This document shows, piece after piece, positions 9,472-17,815 of a DNA stretch of 64,000 nt. Below the pieces are notes generated by a model that ran no database searches, was not told the origin of the DNA, and was given only the letters and a program-made list of their open reading frames with translations. The stretch comes from Kerstersia similis (GTDB lineage: Bacteria; Pseudomonadota; Gammaproteobacteria; Burkholderiales; Burkholderiaceae_B): assembly GCF_965139615.1 (NCBI RefSeq), contig NZ_CBCSIQ010000006.1, forward strand, positions 1-64,000, written 5' to 3'. The position numbers were made by a program, and so were the translations under genes. Position 1 is the first letter of the stretch. Every line of letters starts with the position of its first letter.

Positions 9472-10395
9472 TTATTTTTTGAAGACCACCGACGCCTTGG
9501 GCCGCTCGTCCACCATCAGGGTGAACACGTCGGGGCGGGAGTAGTGGCCAACCACATCAAAGTCATAACGGGCCTTGATCAGGTCTGCCGAGTCGATCTG
9601 TGCCACCAGCAGGCCTTCCTGGTTTTTCAGGGGGCCGACGATCACTTCGCCCATGGGACTGAGAATCACGCTGCCACCCTGCATCAGCGGCCGGTCTTCA
9701 TCCCAATGCGGCACGCTGGTACCCGCTTCGCGCGGCGACGGCTGGTACTGGCAGGCGCTCACCAGGAAACAACGGCCCTCATGGGCGATGTGGCGCATGG
9801 AAATCAGCCAGTTATCGCGTTCATCCACCGTCGGAGCGCACCAGACATCAACCCCCTTGGCATACATGGCCGTGCGCAGCAACGGCATATGGTTTTCCCA
9901 GCAGATCGCCGCACCGATCTTCCCTGCGGGCGTCTCCACCACCGGCAAGGTAGAACCGTCGCCCTGGCCCCAGATCAAGCGTTCGCTGCCAGTCGGCATC
10001 AACTTGCGATGCTTGGCGCACAAGCCGGTCTCAGGTGAAATGAACAAGGCGGAACAATGCAACGTGCTACCGTCGCGCTCAATCACGCCCACCACCAGAT
10101 ACGCCCCGGTGCGGGCGGCCAGCCCTTCCAGTTCCGCAGTTTCCGGCCCCGGCACATCAATGGCATTTGCGGCATAGCGCTCGAAAGCGGCACGGCCTTC
10201 CGGAAGCCGGTAGCCGACATAGGTGCTGAAGGTTTCGCCTTTGGGATAGCCGCCCAGCAAGGCTTCCGGCATCACCACCAGATCGGCACCCGCCTGCTTG
10301 ATTTCATGCTCGTAGGCCAGAATCCGAGCCAGAGTTTTTGCCTTTCCATCCGGATGCGATCCTATTTGCAGCGCAGCAACCGTGGAACTTGTCAT
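9472..10395 (-). CDS. Nitrilase (carbon-nitrogen hydrolase)
   Basis: A 307-residue nitrilase-branch enzyme converting nitriles to carboxylic acids plus ammonia. The catalytic triad is visible: Glu in VVMPEALLGGYPKG, Lys in KHRKLMPTGSERLIWGQGDG, and Cys in GAAICWENHMPLLRTAMY. CWEN(H/Y)MPL is characteristic of true nitrilases rather than amidases. The ATG is preceded by AAAAAGGAT. It is the first gene of the minus-strand run ending in aspartase, so a nitrile giving aspartate (beta-cyanoalanine) is an attractive but unproven substrate; arylacetonitrile or aliphatic nitriles are alternatives. Confidence 0.9.
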   Translation of the reverse strand: MTSSTVAALQIGSHPDGKAKTLARILAYEHEIKQAGADLVVMPEALLGGYPKGETFSTYVGYRLPEGRAAFERYAANAIDVPGPETAELEGLAARTGAYLVVGVIERDGSTLHCSALFISPETGLCAKHRKLMPTGSERLIWGQGDGSTLPVVETPAGKIGAAICWENHMPLLRTAMYAKGVDVWCAPTVDERDNWLISMRHIAHEGRCFLVSACQYQPSPREAGTSVPHWDEDRPLMQGGSVILSPMGEVIVGPLKNQEGLLVAQIDSADLIKARYDFDVVGHYSRPDVFTLMVDERPKASVVFKK

Positions 10396-10451
10396 GACAT
10401 ATCCTTTTTATGATGAATGGTGTTGACATGGTGTCTTCCGCCAAGATATTC

Positions 10452-10495
10452 ATCAATTGCTTTAAAAGGACATCTAATATCAATTGAATTGATAT
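10452..10495 (-). promoter_or_regulatory. LysR-type operator upstream of the nitrilase operon
   Basis: Positions 10477-10495 form a 19-bp perfect palindrome (9-bp arms around one base) that contains ATC-N9-GAT, the classic LTTR recognition box. The half-site ATCAATTG is repeated as a direct repeat at 10452-10459, 27 bp nearer the gene, as expected for an LTTR activation site. The palindrome centre is about 91 bp upstream of the nitrilase start. Binding by the LysR protein encoded at 4878-5789 is inferred. Confidence 0.6.
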
Positions 10496-10571
10496 CGAAC
10501 TAGAAATTCCAGCCATCCGGCCAGAGAAAATCCCTAGCGTCATGGCGATCCGCAGCGTTCCGGACAGCCAT

Positions 10572-10604
10572 AAAAAACGCCGTTCCTGATCACAGGAACG
10601 GCGT
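10572..10604 (-). terminator. Intrinsic terminator of glmS
   Basis: On the minus strand, a stem of 12 bp (ACGCCGTTCCTG with its complement) closes on a 4-base loop and is followed by a run of six T. It lies 45 bp beyond the glmS stop codon, ahead of the promoter region of the nitrilase operon. Confidence 0.85.
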
Positions 10605-10607
10605 CAT

Positions 10608-10631
10608 TGCCGGTGTCCATGGACACCGGCA
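10608..10631. repeat. 24-bp perfect palindrome after glmS
   Basis: TGCCGGTGTCCA is followed directly by its exact reverse complement. It lies between the glmS stop and the terminator hairpin at 10572-10604, so the glmS 3' untranslated region would carry two tandem hairpins. It lacks its own T-run. Confidence 0.55.
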
Positions 10632-10648
10632 GCACAAGCAGTGCGGTC

Positions 10649-12481
10649 TTATTCCACCGTCACGCTCTTGGCCAGGTTGCGCGGCTTGTCCACGTCCGTG
10701 CCACGCGAGCACGCGACATGGTAGGCCAGCAACTGCAAGGGGATGGTGTGGAGGATGGGCGACAGGCGGCCATAGTGCTCCGGCATGCGGATCACGTGCA
10801 CACCTTCGGTGCTGCTGATGTTGGTATCGGCATCGGCAAACACATACAGCTCACCGCCGCGTGCACGCACTTCCTGCATGTTGGACTTCAGCTTTTCCAG
10901 CAGCTCATCGTTGGGCGCCACCACCACCACCGGCATGGCATCCGTCACCAGCGCCAGCGGGCCGTGCTTGAGCTCGCCCGCGGGGTAGGCTTCCGCATGG
11001 ATATAGCTGATTTCCTTGAGCTTCAGCGCGCCTTCCAGCGCGATCGGGTAGTGCGAACCCCGGCCCAGGAACAGGGCATTTTCCTTGCTGGCGAATTGCT
11101 CCGACCAGGCAATGATCTGCGGCTCCAACGCCAGCACGGCGCCAATGGCGGCAGGCAGGTGGCGCAACTGGCGGATATAGTCGGCTTCCTGCTCTGCAGA
11201 CAGGCGGCCACGCACCTGTGCCAGCGCCAGGGTCAGCAGGAAGAGCGCCGTCAGCTGGGTCGTGAAGGCCTTGGTGGAAGCCACGCCGATTTCCACGCCG
11301 GCACGCGTAATGAACGACAGCGCGCACTCGCGCACCATGGCACTGGTGGACACGTTGCAGATCGTCAGCGTGTGCTTCATGCCCAGCGAACGGGCATGCT
11401 TGAGCGCAGCCAGCGTATCGGCCGTTTCGCCGGATTGCGACACCGTCACCACCAGGGTACGCGGGTTGGGCACGCTTTCGCGGTAACGGTACTCGCTGGC
11501 GATCTCGACACTGACGGGAATACCCGCCATGGCTTCGATCCAGTACTTGGCCGTCAGGCCGGCATAGGAACTGGTGCCGCAGGCCAGAATCAGGACTGAG
11601 TCGATTTCCTTGAAAATCTGGTAGGCGCCATCACCGAACTGTTCCGGCGTGATGCTCTCGATATCCTGCAGGGTATCGCTGACGGCACGCGACTGTTCGA
11701 AGATTTCCTTCTGCATGAAATGGCGATACGGGCCCAGTTCGGCCTCGCCGGTATGCACATGGACAATCTGCGCCTCACGATCGACACGCTTGCCGGCGGC
11801 ATCAACAATCCACACGCCTTGCAGTTGCAGGTCAACCACATCGCCATCTTCCAGATAGATGATGCGATTGGTCGTGCCGGCCAGCGCCAAGGCGTCCGAT
11901 GCCAGGAAGTTCTCGCCATCGCCCAGCCCGACGACCAGCGGCGAACCCTGGCGGGCGCCGACGACGCGATGCGGCTCGTCACGGGAAAAGACGGCGATGG
12001 CATAGGCGCCTTCCAGGCGGCGCACCGCCTGCTGCACGGCTTCGAACAGGTCGCCCTGGTACAGATGATTGACCAGATGGGCAATCACTTCCGTATCCGT
12101 CTGGCTTTCAAATACATAACCCACTGCGCTCAGTTCTGCGCGCAGCTGATCATGGTTTTCGATGATGCCGTTATGCACCAAGGCAATACGCGGCTCTTCC
12201 TGACCCTTGGCGGAAAAATGGGGGTGAGCGTTCTGCGTCAGCGGGGCGCCATGGGTGGCCCAGCGCGTGTGCGCAATACCGGTGAAGCCATGCAGGTGAT
12301 CCTGGCGCACCTGATCAGCCAGCTCCGATACGCGCTTGGTCGTGCGCGAACGCTGCAGGCGGCCATCCAGGTGCACGGCAATGCCGCAAGAATCATAACC
12401 ACGATATTCCAGCCGTCGCAGACCTTCGATCAACACAGGGGTGATGTCACGTTGCGCAACGGCGCCAACAATACCGCACAT
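10649..12481 (-). CDS. glmS: Glutamine--fructose-6-phosphate aminotransferase (isomerizing)
   Basis: A 610-residue GlmS, which makes glucosamine-6-phosphate from fructose-6-phosphate and glutamine, the first step to UDP-GlcNAc for peptidoglycan and LPS. The start MCGIVGAVAQRD places the nucleophile Cys directly after Met; the frame extends upstream to 12541 but those residues cannot be present in an active enzyme. The N-terminal Ntn amidotransferase domain (HTRWATHG, HNGIIENHDQLR) is followed by two SIS domains (ACGTSSYAG, SQSGETADT) and the C-terminal DKPRNLAKSVTVE. It diverges from an Lrp-type regulator. No glmS ribozyme-like leader was seen. Confidence 0.97.
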   Translation of the reverse strand: MCGIVGAVAQRDITPVLIEGLRRLEYRGYDSCGIAVHLDGRLQRSRTTKRVSELADQVRQDHLHGFTGIAHTRWATHGAPLTQNAHPHFSAKGQEEPRIALVHNGIIENHDQLRAELSAVGYVFESQTDTEVIAHLVNHLYQGDLFEAVQQAVRRLEGAYAIAVFSRDEPHRVVGARQGSPLVVGLGDGENFLASDALALAGTTNRIIYLEDGDVVDLQLQGVWIVDAAGKRVDREAQIVHVHTGEAELGPYRHFMQKEIFEQSRAVSDTLQDIESITPEQFGDGAYQIFKEIDSVLILACGTSSYAGLTAKYWIEAMAGIPVSVEIASEYRYRESVPNPRTLVVTVSQSGETADTLAALKHARSLGMKHTLTICNVSTSAMVRECALSFITRAGVEIGVASTKAFTTQLTALFLLTLALAQVRGRLSAEQEADYIRQLRHLPAAIGAVLALEPQIIAWSEQFASKENALFLGRGSHYPIALEGALKLKEISYIHAEAYPAGELKHGPLALVTDAMPVVVVAPNDELLEKLKSNMQEVRARGGELYVFADADTNISSTEGVHVIRMPEHYGRLSPILHTIPLQLLAYHVACSRGTDVDKPRNLAKSVTVE

Positions 12482-12610
12482 AGGAAACTTCCTCCGCTGA
12501 GCAGTTTGCGCTGCGTCACCATGACGTGCTGCTCTGCCCAATCTTTGCTATCAGCATTCTGCGTCAAACCAGAAGAAATTTGATCCCTAATTTCCGTTAA
12601 TTTTGAAAGA

Positions 12611-12640
12611 AAATTTCTCACACCATAGGGTGTGAAATTT
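12611..12640. promoter_or_regulatory. Imperfect AT-flanked dyad between glmS and the Lrp-type gene
   Basis: A core of TCACACC - 4 bp - GGTGTGA (12618-12635) is extended by AAATTT on both sides with a 2-bp offset. It lies about 31 bp upstream of the Lrp-type gene and 130 bp upstream of glmS. Lrp/AsnC regulators commonly autoregulate through such dyads; the assignment is inferred. Confidence 0.5.
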
Positions 12641-12670
12641 TTCATCATAAAATGATGGAAAAGGAAATTT

Positions 12671-13159
12671 ATGGAAAACACCGTGGACGAAAGCAGCGCA
12701 AATCGCCTGGATGAACTGGATTACCGTATCCTCAACGCCTTGCAGCAGGACAGCAGCCAGACCAACCAGGAACTGGCCGCCCGTGTCCATGCCTCGCCAG
12801 CGACCTGCCTGCGCCGGGTACGCCGGCTTCAGGACGAAGGAATCATCGTACGCCAGGTCGCGCTGCTGGACCCCGCCAGACTGGGCCGCAACCTGATCGC
12901 CATCGTGGAAATCTCACTGGATATTCAGACCAGCGAAGCCATGGCCGACTTCGAAGCGCTGGTTCTGCACGAGCCTGCTGTACAACAATGTTACCGAGTC
13001 GCACCAGGGCCGGACTTCATTCTGCAACTGCTGCTCAGCGATATGCCTGCCTATCATGCGCTGGCGCACCGGTTGTTTTCACAACAGCAGAATATCCGCA
13101 ATGTCCGGACCTTCTTCTGCACGCACCGCACGAAATTCGAGCCTGGCCTCACACTGTAA
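12671..13159 (+). CDS. Lrp/AsnC-family transcriptional regulator
   Basis: A 162-residue regulator with an N-terminal HTH (LDELDYRILNALQQDSSQTN then ASPATCLRRVRRLQDEGII) and a C-terminal RAM/AsnC ligand domain (about residues 75-155). GGAAATTT precedes the ATG. The product is typical of local amino-acid-responsive regulators. It diverges from glmS across a 189-bp region holding a dyad and overlaps the convergent ligase gene by 11 bp at its 3' end. Its target is unknown; self-regulation and possibly glmS are candidates. Confidence 0.9.
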   Translation: MENTVDESSANRLDELDYRILNALQQDSSQTNQELAARVHASPATCLRRVRRLQDEGIIVRQVALLDPARLGRNLIAIVEISLDIQTSEAMADFEALVLHEPAVQQCYRVAPGPDFILQLLLSDMPAYHALAHRLFSQQQNIRNVRTFFCTHRTKFEPGLTL

Positions 13160-14393
13160 GGGCCGGCTCCCTTTCCGCCGCGCGGATCAGCGACCAGATG
13201 ATGACCATCATGAAGAACAGCACCATGACACCGCTGTTGTGGCTGAGGAACGCCTGCGACAGGCCGAAATCCATATATGACACGCACAGCACGGCGCCTG
13301 CCGCCGCATAAGGCTGTCGCCTGATCTGACCTTCGCCCAGCATGCGCATGAACATGCGCAAGGGCACCAGGTACAGCAACAGCAGCGACAGCAAGCCCAG
13401 CACGCCACGCTTGACGGAAACATCTATGTATTCGTTGTGCAAATGGGTGAATTCGCCAATGACAGGATCTACCTTGCCTTCTGCGATCAGCTGATCGCGG
13501 TACGCGATATAGCCTTTGCTTCCCATGCCCAGCAACGGTTGTTCCTGTATGGCATAGCTGCCCGCTTTCCACATCTCGAAGCGCCCGCCCAGCGACGACG
13601 CGGGATTATCTTCCTGGAAATAGAGTTCCAGATCCGAGAAGGCCGAATCGACCCGTTCCTTGACGCCCGTGGCAGGCACGGCATACAGGCAGGCACCCAG
13701 CACCACCAGGCCGCCCAGCAAGCCCCACAGCTGACTGGGCCGCAGACCCTTGCCATAGGCGCGCACCAACACCAGGAAGATGAAAGGCACGCCTATCCAG
13801 CCGCCGCGCGAACCGGAAAAGATGGACCCCATAAACCCGCCCAGCATGCCCAGCGCCAGCAATATCCCCCAACGCCAGCGCCGCTGCTGCAATTGGCTCC
13901 ACCCCGCCAGGCCTGTCAGGGACAGCATGCCCAGCAGCATCGAAATATTGCCGAATTGGATCGTGCTGGTAAAACCTTCGGCCCGTTCCAGGCCCAGAAC
14001 CAGTTTCTGCCACCCTGCCCAGAGCCCCACGACAATCGCCCCGATCGCCACGCCAGCCCAGAGCGCCTTGCCATTGGGCGGATAGCGCAGCAACCACAGC
14101 AAGGCAGGAATCGCCAGCAAGATACGCAAGGGCTTATCCAGGCTGGAGCCTGGCTGGCCGTCACGCCATATTTCCAGCGCCCATACCGCGAAATAAAACA
14201 GGAATACGGCAATCAGCCAGACGTCACGCCGCTCCAGTTTGGGCATGAATCCTGGCACAAACAATGCCACCAGGCCGGCCAGACTCAAGAACAGCGCAAC
14301 GGAATAACCCGACGGCACCACCAGAGCAATGGCTCCGGTCAGGAACACCACGATGGAGGAAAACAGAAAAGCGAAAGAAGCCCGGTTAGGCAT
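13149..14393 (-). CDS. O-antigen ligase/polymerase family membrane protein
   Basis: A 414-residue protein with about 10-12 hydrophobic segments and a large periplasmic loop. Features of the WaaL/Wzy_C superfamily include FSGSRGGWIGVPFIFLVLV, the periplasmic region ending in GEFTHLHNEYIDVSVKRGVLGLL (with the conserved His of WaaL) and a hydrophobic C-terminus. Such enzymes join undecaprenol-linked glycan to lipid A-core in the inner membrane. An in-frame TTG at 14399, with better spacing from AAGG, is an alternative start. It is the last gene of the run GT4 - deacetylase - ligase on the minus strand. Ligase versus another glycan transferase cannot be settled here. Confidence 0.8.
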   Translation of the reverse strand: MPNRASFAFLFSSIVVFLTGAIALVVPSGYSVALFLSLAGLVALFVPGFMPKLERRDVWLIAVFLFYFAVWALEIWRDGQPGSSLDKPLRILLAIPALLWLLRYPPNGKALWAGVAIGAIVVGLWAGWQKLVLGLERAEGFTSTIQFGNISMLLGMLSLTGLAGWSQLQQRRWRWGILLALGMLGGFMGSIFSGSRGGWIGVPFIFLVLVRAYGKGLRPSQLWGLLGGLVVLGACLYAVPATGVKERVDSAFSDLELYFQEDNPASSLGGRFEMWKAGSYAIQEQPLLGMGSKGYIAYRDQLIAEGKVDPVIGEFTHLHNEYIDVSVKRGVLGLLSLLLLYLVPLRMFMRMLGEGQIRRQPYAAAGAVLCVSYMDFGLSQAFLSHNSGVMVLFFMMVIIWSLIRAAEREPALTV

Positions 14394-14449
14394 AATCAAA
14401 CAGACCTTTGAGGACGAGATCGCTGCTCACAAACCAATATGCTCCGCCA

Positions 14450-15298
14450 TCACGCGCCTGGCGGCAAGCCTTTTTTCCAGGCCTTGAAACGGTTGAACAG
14501 TGGAGAAATCAGCGGATGGCTATGATAGCGGAAGCGCTGGCGCAGCCAGTTCGCAGGCCGGTTGCTGATGGCGAAGCGATAGATATGCAGCGGGTCACCA
14601 TGCGGCAGATTACGGCCAAAGGCATGCGTGGTGTAAAGATGATCAAAGCCGCATTCGCGCGCCACTTCAACATAGTCCGGGTCGAAATACCCTTGTGGCC
14701 AGCACAGATGGGAGGTCGCCCCCCCGAGATGGCGGTCCATATCGGCACGCGACAGCAGCAAATCCTCGCGCAAACGCGCACGCCGTTCATCAGGTGCCAA
14801 CCCCCGCTTGTCCCAGCGGGTATGGGTATGCGTATGGCTGTGGATTTCAAAGGTTCCGGCTGCCACCATGGCCTGCAGTTCACTCCAGCGCGCAATGACT
14901 GCATCACTCTGCCCGGCTTCGATCATGGCTTCGCAGGCCCGGTGTTCCGGCGTCTCAGGCAAGCTGCCCCCGCTGCCCAGGCAAGGACGCACCGGCCCGT
15001 CATGCGTCCAGCCTGTCACCTGAAACAGCACGGCCCGCATCCCGTAGCGCTGCAGTAAAGGATGCGCATACACCCAGTTATCCAGGTAGCCGTCATCAAA
15101 GGTAATCAACACCGACTTTTCCGGCACCGCCTGCCCCGCCAGAAAACCACTGAACTGCGCCGCGCTCAACGACGTCCAGCCGTCACGCGCCAGCCAGGCC
15201 AGCTGATCCTCGAATATGTCCGGCGCGACAGTAATCATGCCGGGCGACGGCGATACATGATGGTGCATCAGCACCGGCACAAACTTAGCAGATGTCAT
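14450..15298 (-). CDS. Polysaccharide deacetylase family protein (paralogue A)
   Basis: A 282-residue carbohydrate esterase 4-like (NodB homology) protein. Motifs are VPVLMHHHVSP at the N-terminus, ITFDDGYLDNW (metal-binding/catalytic Asp pair) and FEIHSHTHTHTRWDK (metal-binding His), then CWPQGYFDPDY. It probably removes N-acetyl groups from a sugar in the LPS core or O-chain. It overlaps the upstream GT4 gene by 14 bp. It is a clear paralogue of the protein encoded at 18736-19578, and the DNA of both genes is nearly identical around the HTHTHTRWDK codons. No signal peptide is visible, so it is probably cytoplasmic. Confidence 0.88.
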   Translation of the reverse strand: MTSAKFVPVLMHHHVSPSPGMITVAPDIFEDQLAWLARDGWTSLSAAQFSGFLAGQAVPEKSVLITFDDGYLDNWVYAHPLLQRYGMRAVLFQVTGWTHDGPVRPCLGSGGSLPETPEHRACEAMIEAGQSDAVIARWSELQAMVAAGTFEIHSHTHTHTRWDKRGLAPDERRARLREDLLLSRADMDRHLGGATSHLCWPQGYFDPDYVEVARECGFDHLYTTHAFGRNLPHGDPLHIYRFAISNRPANWLRQRFRYHSHPLISPLFNRFKAWKKGLPPGA

Positions 15299-16463
15299 AT
15301 CCCCGCTCGCTCAACCATTTCGCGTAATACCGTTCTATCAATTCCGCCTGCCCAGGCAAGGTGAAGCGCGCTTCGCCGCGTATCCAGTCCCAACCGGCAA
15401 GACCCATGGCCCGGCGCCGCTCGCCATCCGCCACCAGTGCTTCCAGCGCCGCCGTCAATGCCGCGGTATCGCCCAAGGGGCACAGCAACGCATTGCCATC
15501 GCGCACCGCCATTTCCGGAACGCCGCCGACGTCCGTAGCCACGATGGGCAATCCGGCGGCAGCCGCCTCCAGCACAGCCGTGCCGCTGGCTTCCATATGT
15601 GTCGCCAAGGCAAAGATATCGAAGCCGAACATCAGATCGGCCACATCGGCACGATAACCGAGAAACATCACACGGTCGGCCACTCCCATCTCCGCCGCCT
15701 GTGCCCGCAACGCCCGCTCCACCACTTCGCCGTCGCCCGCAATCACGAGCTTCAGGCCGGCATGGCGCCTGAACAGCGGCCCCATGGCCGCCAGCAGATC
15801 TCGATGCCCTTTGGCTGGCCGCAGAATCGCCACACAGCCCACCACGATATCGGCTTCCGTCATACCCAGCGCCAGGCGTGCGCTGCGGCGTGTCCGTTCA
15901 CGATGGACTGCCACATCTTCCCCGCTGCCCCAGCGCTCCTCCGGAAAAGTGACGGTCGGCGAGGCGATACCGATATGGTGGCGGGGAATGCCCCGGCTCA
16001 CCATGTAATCGCGCACAAACTCGCTGACCGTCAGCAGGCGGTGCGGCAGCCAGGTGTAGCTCAACAGGGAATTGATGGGATTCATCAGGTGGCGCGTCCT
16101 CACCACCAGCGGAACGCCGGCCAGGCGTGCGCCAGCCGCCGCAATCAAGGTATCACGGCGGCTGGTCGTATGCACGATATCGTAGCGTTCGGCGCGCACC
16201 AGCCGATTCACGGCAAACACCCCGCGCACCCAGCGCGCCATGCCACCCATTTTCAGCGTATGCACGGTAAAGCCCGCCGCCCTCACACGTTGTTCCAGAG
16301 GCGTGCCCGACTGGCAAAGCAGGGACATCTCATGCCCACGCTCGCGCATCGCCAACATATGGCGGTACGTATAGATTTCCTGTCCGCCCATATGCCGGGC
16401 AGAATCAGTATGAAGAATTCGGTATTTTTTCACGGCCCTACTTGGTGACTGCACACGCAGCAT
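15285..16463 (-). CDS. Glycosyltransferase family 4 (LPS core type)
   Basis: A 392-residue GT-B fold enzyme. The N-terminus YRILHTDSARHMGGQEIYTY resembles LPS-core GT4 proteins, and the C-terminal half holds VGCVAILRPAKGHRDLLAA and EASGTAVLEAAAAGLPIVATDVGGVPE, containing the nucleotide-sugar binding E-x7-E motif. The start is uncertain: ATG at 16463 is used, but GTG at 16433 behind GTAGGG would begin just before KKYRILHTDS, and ATG at 16478 is also open. It is the first gene of the minus-strand run and diverges from a second GT4 gene across about 275 bp. Confidence 0.85.
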   Translation of the reverse strand: MLRVQSPSRAVKKYRILHTDSARHMGGQEIYTYRHMLAMRERGHEMSLLCQSGTPLEQRVRAAGFTVHTLKMGGMARWVRGVFAVNRLVRAERYDIVHTTSRRDTLIAAAGARLAGVPLVVRTRHLMNPINSLLSYTWLPHRLLTVSEFVRDYMVSRGIPRHHIGIASPTVTFPEERWGSGEDVAVHRERTRRSARLALGMTEADIVVGCVAILRPAKGHRDLLAAMGPLFRRHAGLKLVIAGDGEVVERALRAQAAEMGVADRVMFLGYRADVADLMFGFDIFALATHMEASGTAVLEAAAAGLPIVATDVGGVPEMAVRDGNALLCPLGDTAALTAALEALVADGERRRAMGLAGWDWIRGEARFTLPGQAELIERYYAKWLSERGYDIC

Positions 16464-16738
16464 CAGAAGCCAGTCCATCCGCTGGCTCGGGTCATTGTTT
16501 TCAAGCGGCAAGTGGCCGGGCCCTGACATCTGCGCCAAGTTGCCCGCGGACGGCCCGATGTTATTTCCGTCCCCACTGCCGGCGGGCGTTATCATATCCC
16601 GAGCCTACGGATACGATGACTAAAAACAAAAGAACTTTCTTAAGCAGGGTTTGCGCAACACCTCATGCCGGTTCCTAAGCCAGGCATCGGCAGCCTGAAT
16701 CAATATAATCAGCGGTTTACATCCGCGTCCTCAACGAC

Positions 16739-17815
16739 ATGCGCATTCTGCAGATCAACACCGAGAAAAGCTGGCGCGGCGGCGAACGCCAGACGCTGCT
16801 GAGCATGCAGGCATTCCGGGCCGCAGGCCATGAGGCGGAACTGCTGGCCCGCGCCGGTTCGCCGCTGTTCCAGCAAGCCAGCAATGCGGGCTTCACCTGC
16901 CATGGCGTACACCGCAGCAGTGCCATCGGCCCGTTCCTGGCCCGATGCGGCAAACGCTACGACATCATTCATTGCCAGACGGCAGGCTCCTTGACCTGGG
17001 CCGTCCTGACAAAATGGATCTACCGGCGTCCGCTGGTCTTTTCCCGCAGGACGACCATGCCGGTCGAGCGGCGCGAGACCATGACACGTTTCAAATGGCT
17101 GCATGCCGACGCCATCGCGACCGTCAGCGCCAGTGCGGCGCTGGAGCCACAGCGTCTGGGCGCGCACCCCGTCGTCATCCACAGCGCCGTCGTGCCTCCG
17201 CCTGCCGATGACCCCGCCATTGCCGCCCGCCTGGCCGGTTTCCAGGAAGAGTATGCCGCCCCCGGCAGGCACCTGATTGGTACGGCCGCCTCGCTCACCT
17301 GGGAAAAAGACCCGGAAACCCTGATCCGCGCCCTGGCAGCACTCAAGGCCAAGCGCCAGGATTTCCTGTTCCTGCACATGGGCACCGGTGGCCCGCTGCA
17401 GGCAGCCGTGCAACAGTTGGTCGAAACCCTGGGCCTGGGCGAGCACTACCGCCATATCGGCTTTCTGAAAAATGTAGAAGACATCTATCCGGCACTGGAT
17501 CTCTTTATTCTGACCTCGGTACAGGAAGGCCTGAGCACTGCCGTGCTGGATGCCTTCCTGCGCCATGTCCCGGTCGTCTCCACCGATGCCGGCGGGCAGG
17601 CGGAAGGGCTGGCCGATGGCCGGGGCATGCTCTGCCCGGCAGGTGACGCGCAGGCGCTGGCCGATGCCATGGACTTCGTCCTGGATCATCCCGCCGAGCG
17701 AACCGAAATGTGCCGGCGCGCCTATGACTACGTCACGACTGAACACAGCGTGGCGACGATGGCGCAAAACTACCTGGATCTCTATCAGTCCCTTCTGGAT
17801 CGTCGCCGCTCATGA
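16739..17815 (+). CDS. Glycosyltransferase family 4 (LPS core type)
   Basis: A 358-residue GT-B enzyme starting MRILQINTEKSWRGGERQ, a conserved opening of LPS-core GT4 proteins, with LIGTAASLTWEKDPETLIRA and the C-terminal TSVQEGLSTAVLDAFLRHVPVVSTDAGG donor-binding block with the E-x7 motif. It probably adds a hexose or heptose to the LPS core at the cytoplasmic membrane face. The 143-bp region upstream is AT-richer and has a TATAAT hexamer at 16704-16709 without a clear -35. Its stop overlaps the following GT2 start by 4 bp (ATGA), so the two are coupled. Confidence 0.88.
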   Translation: MRILQINTEKSWRGGERQTLLSMQAFRAAGHEAELLARAGSPLFQQASNAGFTCHGVHRSSAIGPFLARCGKRYDIIHCQTAGSLTWAVLTKWIYRRPLVFSRRTTMPVERRETMTRFKWLHADAIATVSASAALEPQRLGAHPVVIHSAVVPPPADDPAIAARLAGFQEEYAAPGRHLIGTAASLTWEKDPETLIRALAALKAKRQDFLFLHMGTGGPLQAAVQQLVETLGLGEHYRHIGFLKNVEDIYPALDLFILTSVQEGLSTAVLDAFLRHVPVVSTDAGGQAEGLADGRGMLCPAGDAQALADAMDFVLDHPAERTEMCRRAYDYVTTEHSVATMAQNYLDLYQSLLDRRRS

